A stretch of 14,455 nt of DNA from Prevotellaceae bacterium (GTDB lineage Bacteria; Bacteroidota; Bacteroidia; Bacteroidales; UBA932), in assembly GCA_031258755.1 (NCBI GenBank), contig JAIRMK010000129.1, forward strand, positions 1-14,455. Reading direction: 5' to 3'. Positions 1-5,979 of the stretch are shown here, one piece after another (the first letter of the stretch is position 1; the number at the start of each line of letters is the position of its first letter). A program made the position numbers and the translations under genes. Under the pieces are notes generated by a model. That model was not told the DNA's origin. It saw nothing but the letters and a program-made list of their open reading frames with translations, and did not search any database.

Positions 1-243
1 GAAGATTATATCGGTTCGTTAAAAAGATTTACGAACAGAAAAGATCCCGATGCTTTTATCCGGGTAATGGACAAACTTCAATATTTCTCCAATAATATTT
101 TTGGCGAAACCTTTGAAGAGTTTAACAATTACATGAAGGCAACAAATGCTTACAAAGAGCCCACAGAGGGAAAATTACATATTATTGATCGTTCGACACC
201 CGATTTTTTTCATAACGATGAGTTTAACCATAAATTTCGATAA
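1..243 (+). CDS. Fic-family protein, C-terminal end (5' part outside window)
   Basis: An open frame runs in from the left edge and stops at TAA 241-243, giving 80 visible residues. The pattern YIGSLKRFTNRKDPDAFIRV, followed by an aromatic/helical stretch (KLQYFSNNIF) and an NAYKEPTEGKL-like tail, resembles the C-terminal helices of Fic-domain proteins, where a Y-x-x-x-L-x-R-x-(x)4-DP-x-x-(F/Y)-I-R block follows the catalytic domain. Fic proteins typically transfer AMP to protein targets. The catalytic HPFxxGNGR motif would lie upstream and cannot be seen, so activity cannot be judged. The segment is AT-rich (20 of the first 60 bases are G/C) compared with the PUL genes. It converges on the minus-strand operon and is probably unrelated to it. 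The family call rests on a remembered pattern only. Confidence 0.6.
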   Translation, partial: EDYIGSLKRFTNRKDPDAFIRVMDKLQYFSNNIFGETFEEFNNYMKATNAYKEPTEGKLHIIDRSTPDFFHNDEFNHKFR

Positions 244-287
244 ATACAAAGATAATTACTTTTCCCATTCCTGACAAAACAACTCAT

Positions 288-304
288 AACCAATAGTGTT
301 GGTT
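288..304. terminator. Possible weak bidirectional terminator hairpin
   Basis: AACCAA (288-293) and TTGGTT (299-304) form a perfect 6-bp stem around a 5-nt loop in the 72-nt gap between two convergent genes. On the plus strand it is followed by a T-rich stretch (TTCATGTTTTATT). On the minus strand the run after the stem is weaker. The location suits termination of both transcripts, but the stem is short and AT-containing. Confidence 0.3.
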
Positions 305-315
305 TTCATGTTTTA

Positions 316-996
316 TTAATTTAAATGACTTTTACTTAACTCCCTAATCCTGATATTTCTGAAATTCAGTTTATCTCCATGACCAAGAAACCCGATGTGT
401 CCTGTTTTGTTGAATAATCCCGGATGTTCTTGATGGTCAAGTGTACCGTTTTTGACCGCTTCGCGGAGATTCCCGTCAAGAATTACCTTGCCGTTAAGCG
501 TAATGCGGATATGGTCGCCGTTGGCGTAGATTTCTTCTTCGTTCCATTCGCCAACGGGTTTCATTGCGCCATGTTCGGCTGCAATCACGCCATAAATTGA
601 ACCGTGATGCTGGTAAGGCTCAATATTTTTGTAAACAGGATGTTCACAATCAAGAATCTGGATTTCCATGGCATTGAAGGCATTGTTGCCTTCCATCGGG
701 GCGCGAATGGTCACACCATTGTTGGCTGCGGGCGTTAATTGAAATTCAAAGCGGAAAACGAAATCGGCATATTCATCTTTTGTATATAAGTTGCCTTCCG
801 TAGCACCGGAGGGATCAACACTTATACATCCGTCAATAAGCCGGTAACATTCAAGGTTTCCCGTCCATTCATCCATATTTGTACCGTCGAACAGAATTTT
901 GAAGCCTTCCTTTTTTTCTTGTTTGGAAAGCTTGGAGTGCGATGCGGAGCAGGCAAATGTCCCACAAATTGTCAATAGTAGCAATAATCTATTCAT
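316..996 (-). CDS. DUF1080 / 3-keto-disaccharide hydrolase family lipoprotein
   Basis: 226 residues. The N-terminus has a short hydrophobic stretch and a lipobox ending at Cys16 (GTFAC), so this is probably a periplasm- or surface-anchored lipoprotein. The rest is one DUF1080 (PF06439, concanavalin-like jelly-roll) domain, residues about 31-220. Family signatures are FDGTNMDEW (36-44), NNGVTIRAP (92-100), MEIQILD (110-116), QHHGSIYGVI (129-138), KPVGEW (146-151) and the closing GHIGFLGHG...FRNIRIREL (199-220). The length fits a single-domain member. The family is annotated as 3-keto-disaccharide hydrolase, and some members in gut Bacteroides work with Gfo/Idh oxidoreductases in cleaving keto-glycosides. 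The gene starts 15 nt after the Gfo/Idh gene, which supports that pairing. The start ATG sits in the AATTATG context also used by neighbouring genes; no Shine-Dalgarno is present. It is the last gene of the operon. The actual substrate is unknown. Confidence 0.88.
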   Translation of the reverse strand: MNRLLLLLTICGTFACSASHSKLSKQEKKEGFKILFDGTNMDEWTGNLECYRLIDGCISVDPSGATEGNLYTKDEYADFVFRFEFQLTPAANNGVTIRAPMEGNNAFNAMEIQILDCEHPVYKNIEPYQHHGSIYGVIAAEHGAMKPVGEWNEEEIYANGDHIRITLNGKVILDGNLREAVKNGTLDHQEHPGLFNKTGHIGFLGHGDKLNFRNIRIRELSKSHLN

Positions 997-1011
997 AATT
1001 CATTTCTTTTT

Positions 1012-2484
1012 TTAACATGGCATAGAGGGCAAGGACCATCCTGAACGGTAAGTGTGCCTGATCAATTCTTCTGCAAAAGGTTTTGCCATGACTTCTTCAA
1101 TATCGCGTCCGAAGGTTGGATGTCCGTCTTTTACACTGAAATTGTCTTTGCGGGTAATGCCGAATTTCTCCGTATCGGATATATTCGTAAACTGCATGTT
1201 GGGGCCGTCCCAATTCAGTTCTTTCTCTAAATTACCCAACCGTACGGCAAGCACTCCCATTACAACCATTTCGTTAAACGGCCCCGCTTCGCTGAAACCG
1301 GACGACAGTTTTCTGCGGGATTCAGGATTTTCCTTGCAGGCCCCTACCCAGTCCATTTCGTGGCTGACCGTTATTTCCCGCTGTGTCTTGAGCGTTTGCG
1401 GTACCCTGCCCGACAACAAAACCGGATTAGCACCGTAGCAGTCGCAAACCAGCGTGTCTTTTGTCCCATAGAATATCACTGTGTTGGCGATCGCTCTTCC
1501 CTCCGGCCAATTGCCGGGGATATCCTGTTTGATACCGCCATCGTACCAGTAAACAATTACTTCCGGAAATTTAATTTTTTTTATTTCGGGATGATTTCGT
1601 TTAGGGAAAGTATAACGGACGGATTCTGCTGTCGGGGCGCAATCGGTCATCAGCATCGTAGAACTGCCGCGTACTTTTGTCGGATATTCCAACTTCAGGG
1701 CTTTGAATATCGGGTGCATGACATGGCATGCCATATCGCCCAATGCCCCTGTCCCGTAAGCCCACCATCCCCGCCAGTTCCATGGATGATAAACCGAATG
1801 GTAAGGTATCAGTTTGGCAGGGCCTGTAAATAAATCCCAATTAAGGGTATCGGGCACCCACTGGCCATGTTCGGGAGCCTGTAACCCCTGCGGCCATATC
1901 GGACGGTCGGTACAACAATCTACACGTGTTACTTCTCCTATTTCTCCATTCCATATCCAGTCGCATACCTGCCTGACGCTTTCACCCGAAGCGCCCTGGT
2001 TTCCCATTTGGGTCGCAACCCCGTACTTTTCGGCCAATTTTGTCAGCAGGCGTGATTCATATACCGAATGTGTCAGGGGTTTCTGTACATATACGTGTTT
2101 ACCCAGGGTCATAGCATGGGCGGCAATGATGCAATGAGTATGGTCAGCAGTTGCTACGATGACGGCGTCAATGGATTTGCCCATTTCATCATACATTTTG
2201 CGCCAGTCCCAATATTTCTGCGCTTTGGGAAATTCATCAAATACTTCCTTTGCATATTTCCAGTCCACATCGCATAATGCCACAATGTTTTCCGTATTCT
2301 TTACCGCAGCGATATTGGCATGTCCCATACCCCCGATGCCCACGGCAGCAATATTCAGTTTGTCGCTTGGAGCCGTTACCCCGCTATACTTCTTTCCCAT
2401 CACAACGCCCGGAATAATCGTCAATCCAATTGCGGCCATCCCGCTTTTTTGAAGAAAATCTCTTCTTGAAATCTCTTTTATCAT
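1012..2484 (-). CDS. Tat-exported Gfo/Idh/MocA-family oxidoreductase
   Basis: 490 residues. A twin-arginine signal (SRRDFLQK, 6-13) precedes a hydrophobic segment ending near residue 30 with no lipobox Cys, so the product is likely a folded, cofactor-loaded soluble periplasmic enzyme. The Rossmann nucleotide-binding loop is GIGGMG (49-54), with the usual acidic residues after strand 2 (CDVD, 71-74). TADHTH (112-117) and VQKPLTH (132-138) match the family's cofactor/active-site strand. Gln134 replaces the Glu of the common EKP motif, a variant I recall in Tat-type members. GTGALGDMACHVMHP marks the substrate domain. These enzymes oxidise or reduce sugar carbons with NAD(P), and with the adjacent DUF1080 gene a 3-keto-sugar-forming role is plausible (inference). 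A 93-nt gap separates it from the upstream gene, so a separate transcript start is possible, though I see no convincing promoter. Unlike GH109 glycosidases, it lacks their HGVGP motif. Confidence 0.9.
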   Translation of the reverse strand: MIKEISRRDFLQKSGMAAIGLTIIPGVVMGKKYSGVTAPSDKLNIAAVGIGGMGHANIAAVKNTENIVALCDVDWKYAKEVFDEFPKAQKYWDWRKMYDEMGKSIDAVIVATADHTHCIIAAHAMTLGKHVYVQKPLTHSVYESRLLTKLAEKYGVATQMGNQGASGESVRQVCDWIWNGEIGEVTRVDCCTDRPIWPQGLQAPEHGQWVPDTLNWDLFTGPAKLIPYHSVYHPWNWRGWWAYGTGALGDMACHVMHPIFKALKLEYPTKVRGSSTMLMTDCAPTAESVRYTFPKRNHPEIKKIKFPEVIVYWYDGGIKQDIPGNWPEGRAIANTVIFYGTKDTLVCDCYGANPVLLSGRVPQTLKTQREITVSHEMDWVGACKENPESRRKLSSGFSEAGPFNEMVVMGVLAVRLGNLEKELNWDGPNMQFTNISDTEKFGITRKDNFSVKDGHPTFGRDIEEVMAKPFAEELIRHTYRSGWSLPSMPC

Positions 2485-2577
2485 AATTTTTTTATGTGTT
2501 AATACGACTAATTAATAAGGAAGACAATAGAACACGGATTTTTATATAACAGACAAATTCATAGCTCTTAACTATTG

Positions 2578-3885
2578 TTATTTTATGACACGGCCAACAC
2601 CTTCCTTGATGGCTCCCCACTGGTCATAATTAAGCACATGCGACAGGTCAAAGACCATCACCCCATCCGTATTTTTTAAACATAGATACACCGCGTCGGA
2701 AATAGCTGTCTTATTAGAGCCATAGAGATATGAAAAAATCGAGCCACACACCTTACAATCGCCCATCGTGTACTGTGAGTAGGAGGTTACATAACCTTCT
2801 ACCGTCCCCTCGGAAGTTTCCGACTTCCACACATGCTCGCGATACGCGCCCAAAGAGAACACATCCATTTGGTCGGCAAGGCCGGTCTTGCTATACGTAT
2901 CGGTATAGGCATAACCGGAGGGGGTATATTTTTTACTGGCCCAATTTTGCCCTAATTGATACCGCGAACCCCAGTACCCATCAGCCCACAAGTGAATTTC
3001 CATACTGGGGTGAATGGCTTTTACGGCCGACCGGATATTCGTAACCAGATTGGTGATGGCCATGGAGCGAAATTCTATCCATTTAGTATATAGCGGCCCT
3101 ACGCCGTTTGTGGCCGTGATGATGTCGTTCCGATTGGTTACCCGTTCGCCGCTATACACTTCAAAGGCCGCCATGGTGGCGTCGCTAAATCCGTAATATG
3201 CGCCAAACCAACGGCAATAATCCAAACAAATGCCTTTCAACTTCGGGTATTTGGTGACAATTTCTTCCACAATGGAAACCACAAATGTTTGCACTTCGGC
3301 CAAACAGGGATTCAGCATCGCCGTATTCGCACTGGTTTGTGTACGTATATCGACAATGTTATTCGGATTATTGCCTATCATTTCCATTTGCGTTTTGCCA
3401 TCCCACCGGTTATCTTTGTAAATTGGGCCTTCCTGAAGGGTTGGCACACCATATCCGAGCGCGGAGATACTGGCAATCACGCTGATGTCCAACTTTTCCG
3501 CTTCCTCGATAAAAAAGCCCAGATAATCCCAACCGCGATTGATGGGGGGAGTTTCCGATCCCCAGTTCGTCAATTTCGGCAAAATATCACTGTCATACAA
3601 GGCATGGCCGATACCCGGTTTCACATCCAGATAGATTTCATTGAATCCGGTTTCTTTCATCTGTTTCAAATAGGTTGTAATATTGGCTTTGCTACTAAGC
3701 CGGCTAAAATTAGCATGTGCATCAATCCATAGTTGCACGGGCTTGTTGACTTTTTCTCCCGGACGATCTATAACAGGAACATCCGGTTCTTCGCCTCCGT
3801 TTGGGTTATCGTTTTTGCCGGAGCAGGCGGCAAACAGTAGCAATAGCAGTAGGCAGCAGGTAATTTTTGATAATGTTTTTTTCAT
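2578..3885 (-). CDS. Lipoprotein resembling family-10-like (GHL10/DUF187) glycoside hydrolases
   Basis: 435 residues counted from the ATG at 3883-3885. The same frame is open upstream to 3945, but that extension is only translated repeat DNA, and the signal peptide begins at this ATG. The lipobox ends at Cys21 (LLFAAC), followed by an acidic/Gly/Pro linker to about residue 45, as in surface lipoproteins. The remainder looks like a TIM barrel: LWIDAHANF (52-60), a GFNEIYLDVKP strand (80-90), VIASISALGYG (136-146), MLNPCLAEVQTF (190-201), the strand GICLDYCRW (218-226) with candidate catalytic Asp222, then EIHLWADGYW (296-305). This order resembles GHL10/DUF187 putative glycosidases (NP...EV and a later xxLDYxR strand). 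The activity is unproven. It follows the two Ig-like lipoproteins and is the only candidate glycan-cleaving barrel in the window, so it may act on the glycan bound by SusCD. Confidence 0.68.
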   Translation of the reverse strand: MKKTLSKITCCLLLLLLFAACSGKNDNPNGGEEPDVPVIDRPGEKVNKPVQLWIDAHANFSRLSSKANITTYLKQMKETGFNEIYLDVKPGIGHALYDSDILPKLTNWGSETPPINRGWDYLGFFIEEAEKLDISVIASISALGYGVPTLQEGPIYKDNRWDGKTQMEMIGNNPNNIVDIRTQTSANTAMLNPCLAEVQTFVVSIVEEIVTKYPKLKGICLDYCRWFGAYYGFSDATMAAFEVYSGERVTNRNDIITATNGVGPLYTKWIEFRSMAITNLVTNIRSAVKAIHPSMEIHLWADGYWGSRYQLGQNWASKKYTPSGYAYTDTYSKTGLADQMDVFSLGAYREHVWKSETSEGTVEGYVTSYSQYTMGDCKVCGSIFSYLYGSNKTAISDAVYLCLKNTDGVMVFDLSHVLNYDQWGAIKEGVGRVIK

Positions 3886-3905
3886 ATAATCATTTTTAAA
3901 TGAAC

Positions 3906-3967
3906 AATGAATAGTGAACAATGAACAATAAAATACATTATTCATTGTTCATTGTTCGTTATTCATT
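3906..3967. repeat. Long imperfect inverted repeat built from ATG-containing heptamers
   Basis: Arms 3906-3929 and 3944-3967 are reverse complements over 24 nt, with two central mismatched positions (3914-3915 against 3958-3959) and a 14-nt loop. On the minus strand the sequence is made of near-repeats of AACAATG/AATAATG. It fills most of the 92-nt gap between two lipoprotein genes, and would fold into an AT-rich hairpin in the operon mRNA. There is no G/C-rich stem or clean U-run, so it is not a typical intrinsic terminator. It could affect mRNA stability or partial read-through. Confidence 0.75.
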
Positions 3968-3977
3968 AAATTTTTCA

Positions 3978-5444
3978 TTATTCAAAGCAGGTCAGTTTAT
4001 AGGTGGACAGTCCTATCCGGCCAAACCACATTGCGATATAGGCCTCCGTTTCCTCTTCGTTCCAGTACCAGTCCACCCGACCGCCATAGCACCAATTAGC
4101 GTCTATGGTATAGGTAATGTTCAGGTTTGTGTGTGCCAATGTAGTCAGATCGCGTTCCAACACTGCAGCTGCTTGACGCCATGAGGTACCAGTTTGCACC
4201 ACGACATAGCTTTTGCCGTTGATCACCATACCCGACACAACAGGCCTATGGCCGCCGGTACGCGATACGGAATACCCTGTGCCCGCCCCCCATGGCTGTA
4301 ATATATTATTCCACAATCCCGGCATAGTGGTAATGGTCACACCGGCATACGAATTGATATAACATCGCGTAGAATTAGCAGTATTTGCCGGCGGTTCGGC
4401 GTCACCTATTACATAATCAGGCTCGTCGGAATCATCGAGCGGGGAAATCATTTGGAACCAGTTGCCATTATCGCCCCTATATCCGGTTTGTATTATCGAA
4501 TAGTCGGACGCTAATCGCCCGCCGGTTACTTTTATCCGGTAATGATTCCCGGTGGAAACATGTGACGCCAGCGCCGTAATCCAGGCATTGCCGGTAATGT
4601 CGCCGGCCACCTGGAAATTGCTCGAGCCGTCTGACAACGTATTGAAGGGCGCCATGTTTACCGCGACCGTTCCAACAGATACCGGGGTGGCGGTGGGCGT
4701 GGTCCAATAGAAAAATTCCGTGCTGCTGCCGGTGACTACCGCGCCCACGCAGCGTCCTTTATAATCGGACGTAATCATTTTCAAATCGGCCACATTAATT
4801 GAGCCCAAGTTGAGTGAAATGCCGGCGGCGGCCAAGGTATTTTTATCTACCACTTTTACACCATGCGGCGACGATGGGCCATCATCGAGGATGTATCTAC
4901 GTGAAAGCAGCACGATATAATTGCCGCAATAGGCATGATACATGTACAGGTCGCCATACAGTTTACCGTCCGGTAAACTGAGATTACCCTGTTCGCCCGG
5001 ATAGCCCAATAGGTCAAAAGTCTTTTGTACGCCTACTTGGGCATGGCTGAACCCGGCGCCGTATGGCAATTTATTGGCCTCACCGATGGTAACGGTATAT
5101 TCACGCCGGGTGGATCCATCTTCCGCCGTCACGGTATATTTCACGCCGCCGTCCTGGGCAAAGTTTTGCGGAAGCGACGGGTCGGGCGCTACCGTGGCGC
5201 CCCTGGAAATATAAAACGACGGTTTGGCCGTCGCCAATTCCGCCGCTATATCCAAGTAGGGAGAGATTTTAATTGTAATGATATTATCATCCCCGATAAC
5301 CCCATCATAAGCCCTTCCGGCTTCGTTCGTAACCCAGAAGGAATAGAGTATTTCCGCTTCACTGCTCAGTTTGTCTTCCTTGCAGGCTACACACAGTAGC
5401 AGTAGGCAGAGGCAGTGCGCCGTTTTAAAAAAATCTGTTTTCAT
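3978..5444 (-). CDS. Lipoprotein with N-terminal DUF5018-like Ig module and unidentified (propeller-like?) C-terminal region
   Basis: 488 residues. The lipobox ends at Cys21 (LLCVAC), followed directly by KEDK, a charged start seen in Bacteroidota surface lipoproteins. Residues about 30-121 look like a DUF5018/cadherin-type Ig module: ITIKISPYLDI, then ATVAPDP, then VKYTVTAEDGSTRREYTVTI (101-120). Residues about 122-488 contain no motif I can name with certainty. They are rich in short beta-like blocks with Gly/Trp/Tyr turns, consistent with a beta-propeller, and may match DUF4623-type proteins. It is third after SusD in an operon, a position often held by surface glycan-binding proteins (SusE/SusF analogues), and glycan binding is my best inference. 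The start ATG lies in the AATTATG context after a 31-nt AT-rich gap. No catalytic signature is visible. Confidence 0.72.
   Translation of the reverse strand: MKTDFFKTAHCLCLLLLCVACKEDKLSSEAEILYSFWVTNEAGRAYDGVIGDDNIITIKISPYLDIAAELATAKPSFYISRGATVAPDPSLPQNFAQDGGVKYTVTAEDGSTRREYTVTIGEANKLPYGAGFSHAQVGVQKTFDLLGYPGEQGNLSLPDGKLYGDLYMYHAYCGNYIVLLSRRYILDDGPSSPHGVKVVDKNTLAAAGISLNLGSINVADLKMITSDYKGRCVGAVVTGSSTEFFYWTTPTATPVSVGTVAVNMAPFNTLSDGSSNFQVAGDITGNAWITALASHVSTGNHYRIKVTGGRLASDYSIIQTGYRGDNGNWFQMISPLDDSDEPDYVIGDAEPPANTANSTRCYINSYAGVTITTMPGLWNNILQPWGAGTGYSVSRTGGHRPVVSGMVINGKSYVVVQTGTSWRQAAAVLERDLTTLAHTNLNITYTIDANWCYGGRVDWYWNEEETEAYIAMWFGRIGLSTYKLTCFE
4959..4980. repeat. Perfect 10-bp inverted repeat inside the coding region
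   Basis: CAGTTTACCG (4959-4968) and CGGTAAACTG (4971-4980) are exact reverse complements with a 2-nt spacer. It lies in the codons for SLPDGKL in the DUF5018-like lipoprotein gene. It would make a compact hairpin or a palindromic protein-binding site. Chance occurrence in 14 kb is not negligible. Confidence 0.6.
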
Positions 5445-5475
5445 AATTCTTAATTTTTTAATTGTTAATTATTAA

Positions 5476-5937
5476 TTACTCATAGTAGCCCCTAACACGA
5501 TATTGCCGGGTGGTGCCTATGCCCGATTTCACGGTAATAATAATTCCGTCGCCGGTAATGTCGTGCGTACCCGACAAGGAAGGGGTGATGAATTCATCGT
5601 AGGTTACGGTAGCCCGCAGGTAAATCGTCGTCAAATCCACATTGCTTTGCAACGACAGGGGAATGGCAAATAAAATCAAGCCGTAGCCGCCTTCTACCTC
5701 TTTTTGTGTAAACTCGCCTATTACGCTGTTCTCGTTTTTGTCATATTCGTAAATGACACCTAAGTAGTCCGTTCCCGCAGGGGTGGTGCGACAAACCATT
5801 TGTGAAATGGTATTCGTATCATGTACAAATTCGGGATCTGCCTCGACGCAGGTGGAGAATAGTAGCAGTGGCAGCAGGCAGTAGCAGTAAAGCCGCACGG
5901 CCACTTTCGTTTTAATTCGTTTTAATTCGTGTTTCAT
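5476..5937 (-). CDS. Small lipoprotein with a single Ig-like (DUF5018-like) domain
   Basis: 153 residues from the ATG at 5935-5937. An in-frame ATG at 5958 also exists, but it lies inside the heptamer repeat and adds only MNYELKI, so the shorter start is preferred. A basic N-region (KHELKRIKTKVAVR) leads to a hydrophobic stretch and a probable lipobox ending at Cys30 (LLLFSTC; Thr before Cys is tolerated in Bacteroidota). Residues about 40-150 show an Ig-like pattern: YLGVIYEYDKNENSVIGEF, then LTTIYLRATVTYDEF (102-116), and the closing DGIIITVKSGIGTTRQYRV. That last block parallels the closing strands of the Ig module in the next gene, suggesting that the two are paralogous modules. It follows SusD after a 42-nt gap and may be a small surface glycan-binding or accessory protein. 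No enzyme motif is visible and the family assignment is tentative. Confidence 0.75.
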   Translation of the reverse strand: MKHELKRIKTKVAVRLYCYCLLPLLLFSTCVEADPEFVHDTNTISQMVCRTTPAGTDYLGVIYEYDKNENSVIGEFTQKEVEGGYGLILFAIPLSLQSNVDLTTIYLRATVTYDEFITPSLSGTHDITGDGIIITVKSGIGTTRQYRVRGYYE

Positions 5938-5944
5938 AATTTTT

Positions 5945-5965
5945 AATTCATAATTCATAATTCAT
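5945..5965. repeat. Tandem heptamer repeat, 3 x 7 bp (AATTCAT / ATGAATT)
   Basis: Three exact copies of AATTCAT occur at 5945-5951, 5952-5958 and 5959-5965. On the transcribed strand this reads (ATGAATT)3, placing an ATG in each of the three frames directly upstream of the small lipoprotein gene. The true start 8 nt further on sits in the same AATTATG context. A change of one unit by slippage would alter leader length and upstream ATG frames. Confidence 0.85.
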
Positions 5966-5979
5966 AACTCTTAATTAAA

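Noticed and set aside
1012..2484. GH109 NAD-dependent glycosidase as the identity of the Gfo/Idh protein
   Set aside because: The GH109 HGVGP motif is absent; GTGALGD and the C-terminal region match ordinary Gfo/Idh oxidoreductases.
2485..2577. Bacteroidota promoter (TTTG / TAnnTTTG) before the oxidoreductase
   Set aside because: A GAATTTGTC string is present on the minus strand, but no -7 element with correct spacing could be found.
3886..3945. Longer N-terminus for the GHL10-like lipoprotein (start at 3945)
   Set aside because: The added 20 residues are translated heptamer repeat; the lipoprotein signal begins at the ATG at 3883-3885.
3906..3967. Invertible promoter or recombinase site
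   Set aside because: The arms are made of simple heptamers, with no promoter between them and no invertase gene in the window.
3830..5890. Shared CAGTAGCAGTAGGCAG-like DNA in three lipoprotein signal peptides, as a mobile signal-peptide cassette
   Set aside because: Poly-leucine codons readily create this similarity; identity does not extend beyond the signal region.
5945..5965. CRISPR array
   Set aside because: Units are 7 bp, contiguous and without spacers.
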